The translations under genes and the position numbers were made by a program. From NCBI RefSeq assembly GCF_001019615.1, contig NZ_JNBQ01000003.1, forward strand, positions 62,001-126,000: DNA of 64,000 nt, written 5' to 3'. Position 1 is the stretch's first letter, and each line of letters starts with the position of its first letter. This document shows, piece by piece, positions 10,101 through 17,772 of this stretch. This DNA is from Cellulosimicrobium funkei. Its GTDB lineage: Bacteria; Actinomycetota; Actinomycetes; Actinomycetales; Cellulomonadaceae. The notes below the pieces were generated by a model. That model did no database searches, was not told the DNA's origin, and was given only the letters and a program-made list of their open reading frames with translations.

Positions 10101-10805
10101 GACAAGACGCCCGGCGGCGCGTGGTCGACGATCGTCGGCCAGGACTCGTCGCTCGGCTCGAGCGCGTTCTACCTCCAGTACGGCGGCGGCGGCCGGTGGG
10201 CCTTCTCCTACGAGGGGGAGCCGCGCGCGGAGTACGTCGTGCAGCCCGTGCTGGGCGACTGGTACCACGTCGTGGGCGTCCGCGACGCGGCCGACCAGAA
10301 GCTCAAGCTCTACGTCAACGGCGAGCTCGTCGGCCAGTCCGACGTGTGCGGCGGCACCACGCCGTCCGGCCCGCTGACGATCGGGCGCGGGCAGTGGAGC
10401 GGCAACCCCGTCGACTACTGGCCGGGCACGATCGACGACGTGCGCGTCTTCGACCGTGCGCTGTCCGACGCCGAGGTCGCCCAGGTCTACGCCGGCGACG
10501 ACGGTGAGGAGCCGACGCTCGACGTGGCCGTCACGGCCGACTCGCGCTGCCTCGCGGGCAAGGTGTACGTGGCGGTGCGCGCGACGAACGGAGAGGACGT
10601 CCCCGTAGACGTCACGCTCGCCACGCCGTTCGGGACCAAGGCGTTCTCCGCCGTGGCCCCGGGGGCGAACGCGTACCAGTCGTTCGCGGTGCGCGGCACG
10701 TCCGTCGAGGCGGGCGAGGCGACCGTCACCGCGTCGGCCACGGTCGACGGCGAGCAGGTCTCCACGGAGGTCGTCGCGCCGTACGACGCGACCACCTGCG
10801 GCTGA
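7191..10805 (+). CDS. Secreted GH2 glycoside hydrolase with PA14, LamG-like and C-terminal repeat domain
   Basis: A 1204-residue exported enzyme. Residues 1-45 form a Sec signal peptide with Ala-rich core and an AxA-type cut near ATAAPAA. A PA14 carbohydrate-binding domain spans about 60-206. GH2 sugar-binding, sandwich and TIM-barrel domains span about 325-900, with the acid/base candidate E721 in TFNEGWGEW and the nucleophile candidate E791 in DGEHGG. A LamG/concanavalin-like domain follows (about 905-1100), then a 98-residue C-terminal domain with two Cys (RCLAG and TTCG) shared with the next gene. The likely role is exo-hydrolysis of a plant or microbial polysaccharide such as galactan, but substrate is not readable. 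Strong GAGGAGGA ribosome-binding site. A perfect terminator hairpin follows. Confidence 0.92.
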   Translation: MQSMTAVAPPRGRPARMVAAALAAALTVPLAVATAVGATAAPAATTTDEAGAQDVAAQDLALDNGLKGEYFLSGGPGWPLTDLKATIPDQRIEFPNLVPTFADLTGRGERTSARWTGKITPDFSEAYTFSAIGDNGFRLWIDDKLVIDHWVDDWDVEQTSAPVQLQAGQEYSFRMEMFQNTGGAHLRLRWQSPSQQREIVPTDAFTYPDDFVVFPAQAALESDGTSLNVTFQGAAGGVDESLVDHLKVQVDQLAWPVAQVAAQGDVLGITLAEPVDRASTARLVYDGEGDLTVGGEKVGSLNLPVTNGSEFRIQTPWADDFDPTNPLPEYPRPQLTRDAWQNLNGVWQFEAAESDDAVPSGRDLDEEIVVPYAVESALSGIERREDDMFYRRTFEVPQDWAVGSDNRLRVNFGAVDYVATVYVNGTEVGTHRGGYESFSVDVTDALVEGTEQELVVRAVDTTDGSNQAVGKQTLNPGGIFYTPTSGIWQTVWMEPVPTAAIDAVVTTPDVEAGVLAVTAQSASASDDAEVTAVVRDAEGAEVGTVTGAANELLAVEIPDAHLWSPEDPYLYDVDVTLTDGGSTDTVASYAGMRSIEVAEVDGVQRILLNGEKTFLMSTLDQGYWPDGIYTPASDEAYVFDLQAHKDLGFNTVRKHIKVEPARWYYHADTLGLMVWQDIPSGWFNNGDTNPASRVFWEQEMKDIIDQHRSVPSIVGWVTFNEGWGEWNLADTARIGNVIDEYDPSRILNTHSGYNCCASKGDSKTGDIIDWHQYTGPALPKPDATRAAIDGEHGGFSMSVPGHMWPGVSANPYGGVANSEALTDAYVQNTEKLVRPAQCYLSGSVYTEISDVENELNGFWTYDRRVLKMDAARVKDVNERVVAAAKQGSAPVDPGTPGLTGTGRWSFDEGQGTTAADGVGDHAATGTGTWVAGHGDRGSAIKLNGTNQSFTTEGPVVDTTGSYTISAWAQLDKTPGGAWSTIVGQDSSLGSSAFYLQYGGGGRWAFSYEGEPRAEYVVQPVLGDWYHVVGVRDAADQKLKLYVNGELVGQSDVCGGTTPSGPLTIGRGQWSGNPVDYWPGTIDDVRVFDRALSDAEVAQVYAGDDGEEPTLDVAVTADSRCLAGKVYVAVRATNGEDVPVDVTLATPFGTKAFSAVAPGANAYQSFAVRGTSVEAGEATVTASATVDGEQVSTEVVAPYDATTCG

Positions 10806-10809
10806 CCGG
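10608..10809 (+). repeat. 202-bp direct repeat, copy 1 (3' end of GH2 gene)
   Basis: Every base from GACGTCACGCTCG to six bases past the TGA stop is identical to 13167-13368. The region upstream of it in the same domain is similar but diverged. Confidence 0.97.
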
Positions 10810-10816
10810 TACCGCC

Positions 10817-10870
10817 GAGCCCGGGGTCGCTCCTCGCCCGCACGTCGGGGCGGGGAGCGACCCCGGGCTC
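10817..10870. terminator. Rho-independent-type hairpin after GH2 gene
   Basis: Perfect 17-bp arms (10817-10833 and 10854-10870) with a 20-nt loop that itself can pair CGCCC with GGGCG. There is no T tract, as is common in high-GC actinobacteria. It sits 11 bp after the stop. Confidence 0.8.
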
Positions 10871-11012
10871 GTCGTGCTCGCAGCCGACGATGCCGTGAAC
10901 CGGATCGCGGCAACTTCTGGCACCTCCTGGTGTCGGGCGACACCCTCTGACAGTTTCGCGAGGGACGCCCCGCCACGACGGGCGCGTGGCTGGCTCGACG
11001 AGGAGGACCGCC

Positions 11013-13364
11013 ATGGACGTGCACGGTAGGACGGGCGACGGACGCACGGGACGCAAGAAGGTCCGCGTCCGGCGGATCGCGGGGGCGCTCGTCGCCGCGC
11101 TGCTCGCGCTGGCCGGGGCGCCGTCAGGTGCCGCCGTCGCGGCGCACGAGAGCTCGTCGCGTGCCCTCGCGTCCGCGGCCGAGGACGCGGGGTGGGTCGG
11201 GGCGTGGGGCACCGCCCTCGCGCGGTCCGGGGGTTCGTGCGCCCCGTGCACGATCCGGAGCACGGCGCACCTGAGCATCGAGGGGTCCGCGGTGCGCGTC
11301 ACCGTGTCGAACGCGGTGGGCGAGATCCCGCTCGTCGTCGGGCGTACGACGGTGTCGCTGCCGTCCTCCCCGAACGGCGCGGGCGCGCTGCCCGGGTCGG
11401 TCCGGGAAGTGACGTTCGGCGGGCAGGCGTCCGTGACCGTGCCCGTCGGCGAGGTCGTGCGCTCCGACGCGGTCGTGCTCGACGTCGAGCACGGCACCGA
11501 CCTTCAGGTCTCGACCTACCTGCCGCAGGCAGGTACGCGCATCGGCGTGCACGCCGCGGCGCACCACACGTCGTACTGGGCGACAGGCCCGGACCAGGCC
11601 GGGACCACCGACGCCGCACCGTTCACGAACAGCAGCTCGTCCGGGTACGTCGTGTCCGCGGTGGAGGTCGCCGGCTCGGGCGCAGCAGGGACGCTCGTGG
11701 CGTTCGGCGACTCGATCACCGACGGCTCGGGCTCGACCTTCGCGGGCAACGACCGGTGGGTGGACCGGCTCGCGGCCCGCATGGACGCCTACCCGCCGGC
11801 CGCGCGCCTCGGCGTCGTCAACGCCGGGATCGGCGGCAACCGCCTGCTCGTCGACCAGGTGGACAGCGGGCTGGCGGGCCCGAACCGCTTCGCTCGCGAC
11901 GCGCTCGCGCACGACCCGACGACGATCCTGGTGCTTCTCGGCATCAACGACGTCTGGCGGGCTGCGCAGGAGCCCGAGGACGACGAGGTCACCACCCGGC
12001 GGGTGATTGATGCGCTGACGGACCTCGCCGACCAGGCGCACGCTGACGGCGTACGGATCGTGGGCGGCACCCTTCCGCCGTTCAAGGGGTGGCCGCAGTT
12101 CGGTCCGGAGCCGGAGGCCGTGCGGCAGGCGGTCAACGGATGGATCCGCACGACGACGGTGCTCGACGCCGTCGTCGACCTCGACGTCGCCGTACGCGAC
12201 CCTGCGGACCCGACCCGGTTGCGTCCCGACTACGACTCCGGCGACGGGCTGCACCCGGGGCCGGCGGGATACCGGGCGATGGCTGCGGCGATCGACGTCG
12301 CCGACCTGCTGCCCGCGGAGCGCACGGGCACGGTCGCTCTCGACACCCCGCCCCGGGTCCCAGCGACCGGACCCACGACGGTCCGGGCCACGGTGACCCC
12401 CTCTCGGGACGTCGCCGACGCCGAGGTGCGGCTCGGCGCGCCGGTCGGCTGGGAGGTCGTCGAACCAGCGCGGAACCTCGGGACGCTCGCCGCGGGCGAG
12501 CAGGTGACGGTCGCGTGGGAGGTCGTGCGGGCTCCCGGTAGCGCCGCCCGCGGCGAGCTCGTGGCCGACACGCTGCTGGACGGGGCGGCGACCTCGGCGA
12601 GCGCCCAGGTCGACGTCGTCGGCGCGGGCCTGCGGGGTGAGTACTTCGCGTCGGAGGGCCCGGCGTGGGTGTTCGAGGACCTGCGGACCACCGTCGTCGA
12701 CCGGACCGTCGACTTCCCTCGCTTCTTGCCCTGGCTCGCCGATCGCGCGGGCCGGACCGAAGGCGCCGCGGTCCGGTGGACGGGGACTCTCACGCCCGAG
12801 GTCGGCGGCGACTACACGCTGTGGGTGCGCGTCGACGACGGTGGGCGGCTCTGGCTCGACGACGAGCTGCTGGTCGACCGCTGGGTCGACGGGTCGCGCG
12901 AGGCCGCGTCCCGCGTGCTCGCGCTGGAAGCCGGCCGGTCGTACGCCGTGCGCTTCGAGACCTACCAGAACGCGGGCAACGCGCGCGCGGTCCTGGGCTG
13001 GGAGAGCGCGGCGACGGGCAAGGAGGTCGTGCCCGCGCTCGCCCTCGCGCCGCCGTCCGACGGCGGGGAGCCGACGCTCGACGTGACGGTCACCGCGCAG
13101 GCGCGCTGCCTCGCGGGCACGGTGTACGTGGCCGTGCGCGCGACGAACGGCGAGGACGCCCCGGTGGACGTCACGCTCGCCACGCCGTTCGGGACCAAGG
13201 CGTTCTCCGCCGTGGCCCCGGGGGCGAACGCGTACCAGTCGTTCGCGGTGCGCGGCACGTCCGTCGAGGCGGGCGAGGCGACCGTCACCGCGTCGGCCAC
13301 GGTCGACGGCGAGCAGGTCTCCACGGAGGTCGTCGCGCCGTACGACGCGACCACCTGCGGCTGA
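11013..13364 (+). CDS. Secreted SGNH/GDSL hydrolase with PA14 and C-terminal repeat domain
   Basis: A 783-residue exported esterase. Start chosen at the ATG 6 bp after a GAGGAGG site. The N-terminus is basic (GRKKVRVRR), followed by a hydrophobic signal core ending near AAVAAHE. The SGNH domain has block I AFGDSITDG with Ser234, block III-like GINDVW, and D411/H414 in GDGLHPG; it resembles the secreted rhamnogalacturonan- or cutinase-like SGNH esterases. A spacer Ig-like region (about 445-535) is followed by PA14 (about 540-685) and the same 98-residue C-terminal domain as the GH2 enzyme. The enzyme probably deacetylates or de-esterifies the polymer attacked by the neighbouring GH2. The two genes likely respond to the same substrate, though a strong terminator separates them. 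Confidence 0.9.
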   Translation: MDVHGRTGDGRTGRKKVRVRRIAGALVAALLALAGAPSGAAVAAHESSSRALASAAEDAGWVGAWGTALARSGGSCAPCTIRSTAHLSIEGSAVRVTVSNAVGEIPLVVGRTTVSLPSSPNGAGALPGSVREVTFGGQASVTVPVGEVVRSDAVVLDVEHGTDLQVSTYLPQAGTRIGVHAAAHHTSYWATGPDQAGTTDAAPFTNSSSSGYVVSAVEVAGSGAAGTLVAFGDSITDGSGSTFAGNDRWVDRLAARMDAYPPAARLGVVNAGIGGNRLLVDQVDSGLAGPNRFARDALAHDPTTILVLLGINDVWRAAQEPEDDEVTTRRVIDALTDLADQAHADGVRIVGGTLPPFKGWPQFGPEPEAVRQAVNGWIRTTTVLDAVVDLDVAVRDPADPTRLRPDYDSGDGLHPGPAGYRAMAAAIDVADLLPAERTGTVALDTPPRVPATGPTTVRATVTPSRDVADAEVRLGAPVGWEVVEPARNLGTLAAGEQVTVAWEVVRAPGSAARGELVADTLLDGAATSASAQVDVVGAGLRGEYFASEGPAWVFEDLRTTVVDRTVDFPRFLPWLADRAGRTEGAAVRWTGTLTPEVGGDYTLWVRVDDGGRLWLDDELLVDRWVDGSREAASRVLALEAGRSYAVRFETYQNAGNARAVLGWESAATGKEVVPALALAPPSDGGEPTLDVTVTAQARCLAGTVYVAVRATNGEDAPVDVTLATPFGTKAFSAVAPGANAYQSFAVRGTSVEAGEATVTASATVDGEQVSTEVVAPYDATTCG

Positions 13365-13368
13365 CCGG
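13167..13368 (+). repeat. 202-bp direct repeat, copy 2 (3' end of SGNH gene)
   Basis: Second copy of the identical 202-bp segment, encoding the last 65 codons of the shared C-terminal domain plus stop and six bases. Spacing between copies is 2559 bp. Confidence 0.97.
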
Positions 13369-13384
13369 CACGCGCTGACAGCAG

Positions 13385-13432
13385 ACGCCAGGCCCGTCTC
13401 GTCCGGTTCTCCGGACGAGGCGGGCCTGGCGT
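13385..13432. terminator. Bidirectional terminator hairpin
   Basis: A 22-bp stem with one G-T wobble (left 13385-13406, right 13411-13432) and a TTCT tetraloop. It lies between the convergent SGNH esterase and RsbW-like genes and can serve both. Confidence 0.88.
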
Positions 13433-13455
13433 CGTGTCGTGCAGGAGGCCGTCGG

Positions 13456-13917
13456 TCAGGCGGCGAACGTCGCCCAGACGGTCTTGACGGTCTCGGTGCG
13501 GTACCACCCGACGTCCAGCGAGAGCTGGCGCGCCATGTGGAGACCGACGCCGCCGGCGCCCGGGATGCGACGCCCGGCGTAGACCGGCTCGTGCGAGACG
13601 TCGTGGTCGGCGACCTCGAGGAGGAACCGGTCGTCGGTCCGAGCGAGCCGCACGATCGTCGGCGGCAGCCCGTGACGCAGTGCGTTGGTCGCGAGCTCCG
13701 ACGCGATGAGGACGAGCGTGTCGGGGGTGGCGGACAGCCGCCCGGTCGTGGCCACGCCCTCCGCCTCCAGGGCCTGGACCACTCCGGAACGCAGGGCCGA
13801 GAGCCCCTCGGTCGTGCTCAGCACCCACTCCCGGACGGGGCGGTAGCCCGCGGGCGGGTGGGAGGTGGTGAGCTCGTCGTCGTCGGTCGGGACGGCGATG
13901 GTCGGCAGGTCGTCCAT
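13456..13917 (-). CDS. ATP-binding anti-sigma / RsbW-like regulatory protein
   Basis: A 153-residue GHKL ATPase of the HATPase_c_2 (RsbW/SpoIIAB) group. The N box is visible in LIASELATNALRHG and the glycine-rich G box in GAGGVGLHMARQLS. Such proteins bind and often phosphorylate a STAS-domain antagonist and may sequester a sigma factor. A STAS protein is encoded about 600 bp upstream on the same strand, and the GlsB stress protein lies between, so the set probably forms one stress-response unit. No sigma-B-type factor is in the window. The N-terminus (about 25 residues) is Asp/Thr-rich and disordered. A GGGGGA site precedes the ATG. Confidence 0.85.
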   Translation of the reverse strand: MDDLPTIAVPTDDDELTTSHPPAGYRPVREWVLSTTEGLSALRSGVVQALEAEGVATTGRLSATPDTLVLIASELATNALRHGLPPTIVRLARTDDRFLLEVADHDVSHEPVYAGRRIPGAGGVGLHMARQLSLDVGWYRTETVKTVWATFAA

Positions 13918-13943
13918 GAAGTCCCCCGGTCGGTCGGTGCCCG

Positions 13944-14213
13944 TCAGGCGTTGCGTCGGTTCCCCTTGGTGACCGCGCCGTAGATCCCGAGCGTGATCAG
14001 CGAGCCGAGGATCGCGAGGAGCCAGGTCCGGAAGTCGCCCAGGTCACCCAGCGGCGTACCGAAGAACACCGAGCCGAGCCACCCACCGAGCAGCGCCCCG
14101 AGGATGCCCAGCAGGATCGTGATGATCAGCGAGCCCGTCTGCTTTCCCGGCAGCACCGCACGCGCGATGAGACCGGCGACGAGACCGAGGACGATGTACG
14201 CGAGCCAACCCAT
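13944..14213 (-). CDS. GlsB/YeaQ/YmgE family stress membrane protein
   Basis: An 89-residue membrane protein with three hydrophobic segments and the family signature of Gly-rich helices (YIVLGLVAGLIARAVLPG, then ILLGILGALLGGWLG). The PGKQ turn after helix 1 is typical of the transglycosylase-associated (GlsB/YeaQ) family, usually induced by general stress. It lies 26 bp upstream of the RsbW-like gene on the same strand, with a GGGAGA ribosome-binding site. Its biochemical function is unknown across the family. Confidence 0.9.
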   Translation of the reverse strand: MGWLAYIVLGLVAGLIARAVLPGKQTGSLIITILLGILGALLGGWLGSVFFGTPLGDLGDFRTWLLAILGSLITLGIYGAVTKGNRRNA

Positions 14214-14306
14214 GGATTTCTCCCTTTTGTCTGCTGTGCGAGTTTTGCCCCCAGGACCGTCAGCATGGCAGGGTCCGGCCGGGCTCGCACGCGGACGGCC
14301 CCGCCG

Positions 14307-14498
14307 TCACGACGCGTCGGGAAGGCCCGTCGCCACGGGCGGCTGGCCGGCGGTCGTGCGGAGGGAGTCGAGCCAGCGGTCGAACTCCGCGGCGATCTCG
14401 TCCGGGTGCATGCGCAGCGTCTCGGCGGGGCTGCGAGACTCGCGCCCGGCGACGTACAGCTGTCGGACCATCTCGGTCGTGGGTGTCCACGCTCTCAT
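14307..14498 (-). CDS. Small hypothetical protein (63 aa)
   Basis: A short soluble protein between the STAS gene and glsB, in the same direction and 40 bp after the STAS stop. The sequence around MHPDEIAAEFDRWLDSL is amphipathic and protein-like, with no Cys and no membrane segment. An AGGAC lies before the ATG. I do not recognise a family; the position suggests a small regulator or partner of the stress module. Confidence 0.6.
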   Translation of the reverse strand: MRAWTPTTEMVRQLYVAGRESRSPAETLRMHPDEIAAEFDRWLDSLRTTAGQPPVATGLPDAS

Positions 14499-14538
14499 CG
14501 GGTGTCCTGTCCAGGGTGGCGGGAGGGGGACGCGCTGC

Positions 14539-14889
14539 TCAGCCGGCAGAGCGCTCGAGCGGAGGCTCCGGGTCCGGGGCGTCCGTGGCGGTCTCGACGA
14601 GCTCGACGAGATCGAGCGCCCCGCTGAACTCGAGCAGCTGGAGCACGTGCCCCGGCGTGCGCAGGAGCCGGGGACGGTACCCCGTCCGCGTCCCCATGAG
14701 GACGAGGTGGAGGCCGCCGGAGTCCATGAACGTGACCCGCGAGAGGTCGATGGTCCACGGCCGGTGGCCGATCGTCGCGGCGAGGCGCTCCTTGACCGCG
14801 TGGGCGACGGAGAAGTCGATCTCTCCCCACATCACCCAGTGCCGCGCGTCGTCCTCGATCTGGACGCCTCCGGTCACTCCGTCCTCCAT
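14539..14889 (-). CDS. STAS-domain anti-sigma factor antagonist
   Basis: A 116-residue SpoIIAA/RsbV-like protein. The central strand-helix motif VTFMDSGGLHLV holds the Ser that kinases of the RsbW type phosphorylate. It would release a sigma factor from its anti-sigma partner when dephosphorylated. The start at MEDGV is favoured by a GGGAGA upstream; the open frame continues 49 codons further as Arg/Pro-rich shadow. It heads a minus-strand cluster with a small ORF, GlsB and the RsbW-like ATPase. The partner sigma factor is not in the window, so the network can only be inferred. Confidence 0.85.
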   Translation of the reverse strand: MEDGVTGGVQIEDDARHWVMWGEIDFSVAHAVKERLAATIGHRPWTIDLSRVTFMDSGGLHLVLMGTRTGYRPRLLRTPGHVLQLLEFSGALDLVELVETATDAPDPEPPLERSAG

Positions 14890-15089
14890 GGTGGAAGGTC
14901 TCCCGTCTCGTGAGCGGGACGACGATACGTGCCACTCGTTCCGCTCGCTCCCTGGGACGCTTGCCGCCCGCCCGACGCCCGGGCGGGCGCTCGCGGGCCA
15001 CGGGCCACGGGTGCGAGCCGATGCCCTCGGTGCCACGCTGGTGCGGTCGCCTGCTCGCTCACCTCCGACGCCGAGCCGATGGAGCCACG

Positions 15090-15929
15090 ATGGTCACGCA
15101 GCGCACGTACCCGCACGGCGTCCCGTGCTGGGTCGAGGTCGAGACGCGCGACGTCGGCGCGACGGCCGCGTTCTACGGGGAGCTCTTCGGGTGGCGGTTC
15201 GTCGAGCAGCCCCCGCGCGGGGGCACGAGGTACGTCGTCGCATCCCTCGACGGCACCGACGGGACGGCGGTCGCCGCGGTCGCGGGCGTGACCGGCCTCG
15301 ACACCGCCCGCTGGGTCACCTCCGTCGCGGTCGACGACGTCGACACCGCCGCCGGTCGCGTCGTCGCCCTCGGCGGCGCGGTCCTCGAGCCTCCCGCCGA
15401 CGTGGGGCCGGCCGACCAGCCTGACGGTCGCGCCGCGACGGTGCGCGACCCGCAGGGGGTCGAGAGCCGGCTGTGGCAGGCGGGCTCCCGTCCCGGCGCG
15501 CAGCGCGTCAACGAGCCCGGCACGTGGAACTTCAGCAACGTCCTCACGCCCGACCCTGCGACCGCGCTCGCCTTCTACGGCGCGCTGCTCGGGTGGGAGG
15601 TCGACCCCGACCTCGCAGCCGGGATGGCCCGCGTGCCCGGCTACGGCGACCACCTCGCGCGGACGTCCGACCCGGGCATCCACGAGCGCCAGGAGGGCTT
15701 CGCCCCGCCCGGTTTCGCGGACGCCGTCGCCGGGATCGTGCCCGACGACGGCCCGGCACGCTGGTCCGTCGCGTTCGCCGTCGCGGACCGGGACGCCGCG
15801 GTCGACGCCGCCCGGGACGCGGGAGCGACCGTGCTCGCGACGACGGAAGACCCGTGGGCGCGACACGCGACCGTGCGCGACCCGCAGGGCGCCGGCCTGA
15901 CCCTCTCCGAGTTCGCGCCGCAGGCCTGA
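15090..15929 (+). CDS. VOC family protein, two glyoxalase-like modules
   Basis: A 279-residue protein made of two tandem vicinal-oxygen-chelate modules (about 1-135 and 140-279). Each has the repeated pattern of an entry strand with FYGELFGW or FYGALLGW and a late RDPQG segment. Metal ligands are only partly conserved, and such two-module actinobacterial proteins (often called glyoxalase or hydroxylase relatives) mostly lack a known substrate. A GGAG site precedes the ATG. The gene is monocistronic between the stress module and a convergent PhnB-like gene. Confidence 0.85.
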   Translation: MVTQRTYPHGVPCWVEVETRDVGATAAFYGELFGWRFVEQPPRGGTRYVVASLDGTDGTAVAAVAGVTGLDTARWVTSVAVDDVDTAAGRVVALGGAVLEPPADVGPADQPDGRAATVRDPQGVESRLWQAGSRPGAQRVNEPGTWNFSNVLTPDPATALAFYGALLGWEVDPDLAAGMARVPGYGDHLARTSDPGIHERQEGFAPPGFADAVAGIVPDDGPARWSVAFAVADRDAAVDAARDAGATVLATTEDPWARHATVRDPQGAGLTLSEFAPQA

Positions 15930-15954
15930 GGGCGACCGGACCGGCGCGCCCCGG

Positions 15955-16374
15955 TCAGGGCGCCGCGTCGCCGGCGACGTTCACCAGCCACCCGACCCCG
16001 AACCGGTCGGTGAGCATGCCGAACTCGTCTCCCCACGGCGCCGTCTCCATCGCCATGACCTCCTTCGCGCCGTCGGACAGCGCGGCGAACCACGCGCGGA
16101 GGCGCTCGCGGTCGTCGGGACCGCCGAACAGCGCGACCGACGCGTGGTCCGTGAGCGTCGTCCCCGGCGGCACGTCCGACGCCATGAGCGTCCCGACGCC
16201 CTCGATCGGGAGCTGGGAGTGCATCACCTTCTTCGCCTGCGCCGGGTCGTCCACCGGGCCGATCGAGTCGTAGGTGCTGATGTCCGGCGCGACGCCGAAC
16301 ACGGTGCCGTAGAACTCGACGGCCTCACGGGCGTCGCCGTCGAAGTTCAGGTAGGGGCTGAGCTGCACGGCCAT
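15955..16374 (-). CDS. VOC family protein, PhnB-like
   Basis: A 139-residue single-module VOC protein of the PhnB/3-demethylubiquinone-9 type. The opening QLSPYLNFDGDAREAVEFY and the ending GWLVN are characteristic. Such proteins are common in high-GC bacteria, with no firm function. The start follows a GAGGAGG site; the upstream in-frame ATG lacks one. It is convergent with the two-module VOC gene and divergent from speD. Confidence 0.87.
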   Translation of the reverse strand: MAVQLSPYLNFDGDAREAVEFYGTVFGVAPDISTYDSIGPVDDPAQAKKVMHSQLPIEGVGTLMASDVPPGTTLTDHASVALFGGPDDRERLRAWFAALSDGAKEVMAMETAPWGDEFGMLTDRFGVGWLVNVAGDAAP

Positions 16375-16602
16375 GATGGCCTCCTCGTCGAGATGGACCT
16401 GACTCCTGTGTGGACGGCCCGGCACGGCCGGACTGAGCGGTCCCCGCCACCGTCGACCTCGGGTCTCGCGTCGCGGAGGCGCCGGCCGGCGGGCGGCGCC
16501 CGTCGGCTAGGGTGTGCGCGGCCCGACGGCGCGGCCACCGGACCGCGGGCGGCTCACCCGCGTGCGGCCCACGGACCGAGGAGCGCGACAGGGGGACCGG
16601 GC

Positions 16603-16944
16603 GTGCAGCGCAACCTCGTCCACGTCTTCGACGTGACGGGCGCGGACCCCGCGCTGCTCGACGACGACCCGACCGTCCGCGGGTGCCTCGACGCGATCGT
16701 CCGGCACGCGGGCATGACGCCGCTCGGCGAGGCGTCGCACCGGTTCGAGCCCCAGGGCACGAGCGTCGTGATCCTGCTCGCCGAGTCGCACCTCGCCGTG
16801 CACACGTGGCCCGAGCTCGGGACCGCCTACCTGACCCTCACGACCTGCCGGGCCCCGGCGTCCGCCACCTTCACGGACGACGTGCGCGCCCTGCTCGCCG
16901 ACGCGCTGGGCGCGGCCGACGTCGCCGTGCGGAGCCTCGTGTGA
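16603..16944 (+). CDS. speD: S-adenosylmethionine decarboxylase proenzyme
   Basis: A 113-residue bacterial class 1B SpeD. It makes decarboxylated AdoMet, the aminopropyl donor for polyamine synthesis, using a pyruvoyl cofactor formed by self-cleavage. The processing site is Ser62 in AESHLAVHTWPE. His67 and Cys82 (in TTCRAP) occupy the expected catalytic positions. The GTG start follows GGGGGA. The stop overlaps the start of the DUF4178 gene by 4 bp, and a spermidine synthase closes the operon, which fits a joint role in aminopropyl transfer. Confidence 0.92.
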   Translation: MQRNLVHVFDVTGADPALLDDDPTVRGCLDAIVRHAGMTPLGEASHRFEPQGTSVVILLAESHLAVHTWPELGTAYLTLTTCRAPASATFTDDVRALLADALGAADVAVRSLV

Positions 16945-17696
16945 GCCGGACGCGCCCCCGGCTCGCGCTGCGCGTGGGCGAGGACCTCGTCGGCACGTCG
17001 CCCCACCGCGCGACGCCGCGCGCCGTCGCCGTCCTGTCGACCGTGCACGGCGGCACGACGTTCACGTGGGAGGAGTGGCAGCTCCTCGCCCACGACGGCT
17101 CGGACGTCTGGATCGAGTACGACCACGACACGCGCGACGTCACGCTCCTGCACCCGACCGAGGCGTGGCCTCCGGTCGTCGACCTCTCGGCGCTGCACAC
17201 CGGGCGCACCCTCGGCCTGCGCCTCGACGGGCGGCAGTACTCGCTCGTCGTGCGCGAGCGCGGGACGGGCCGGGTCGAGCACGTCGAGGGGCAGTTCGCC
17301 GAGCCGTTCGTCGTGGGGCAGCAGGTCGAGTACGTCGACCTCTCGGCCCACGGGACGGTCGTCTCGATCGAGCGCACGACCGGCCCGCTCGGCCCCGTGA
17401 CCGCCGTGTACCGCGGCCGGCGCATCGACGTCGCGGAGCAGCGTCGCCTGTTCGGGCGCCGGGTCGCGCCGCGCACGCTCCCCGGGGGCCGGTTCGTGGC
17501 CTTCGCGGTCGCCGCCGTCGTGCTCGTCGGGCTCGCCGCCTCGTGCACGGCGCGCGCCGCGACGGGTGACGGCTCGTGCACGCCCCGGACCGTCGAGACC
17601 GTCGCACCGTCCGGCGAGGTGACCACCACCGAGCAGGACGGCACGTGCGTGCGCCGCACCGTCTACGGCGGCGGGGGCGGCGGGCTCGGCAAGTGA
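16941..17696 (+). CDS. DUF4178 domain protein with C-terminal membrane anchor
   Basis: A 251-residue protein translationally coupled to speD. The first 165 residues are soluble beta-rich sequence with the DUF4178-type pattern (EEWQLLAHDG.DVWIEYD, later EGQFAEPFVVGQQVEYVDLS). A single membrane helix follows at about 172-192 (VAFAVAAVVLVGLAASC). A short tail beyond it has two Cys, a Thr-rich stretch and a poly-Gly end. DUF4178 has no established activity but repeatedly neighbours DUF350 and spermidine synthases. Topology, with the domain in the cytosol or outside, is not decided by the sequence. Confidence 0.85.
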   Translation: MSRTRPRLALRVGEDLVGTSPHRATPRAVAVLSTVHGGTTFTWEEWQLLAHDGSDVWIEYDHDTRDVTLLHPTEAWPPVVDLSALHTGRTLGLRLDGRQYSLVVRERGTGRVEHVEGQFAEPFVVGQQVEYVDLSAHGTVVSIERTTGPLGPVTAVYRGRRIDVAEQRRLFGRRVAPRTLPGGRFVAFAVAAVVLVGLAASCTARAATGDGSCTPRTVETVAPSGEVTTTEQDGTCVRRTVYGGGGGGLGK

Positions 17697-17772
17697 CCCG
17701 CTCGCCCGTCGAACCCCTCGTCGAACCCGTACGCCCGACCGCCCGTCCCACGACCTGACCCCGGGAGACACC

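Noticed and set aside
7167-11024. A 1285-codon minus-strand open frame opposite the GH2 gene
   Set aside because: High GC removes stop codons in the antisense frame. Its product is Arg/Val/Asp-rich with no domain, while the plus strand has signal peptide, PA14 and GH2 motifs.
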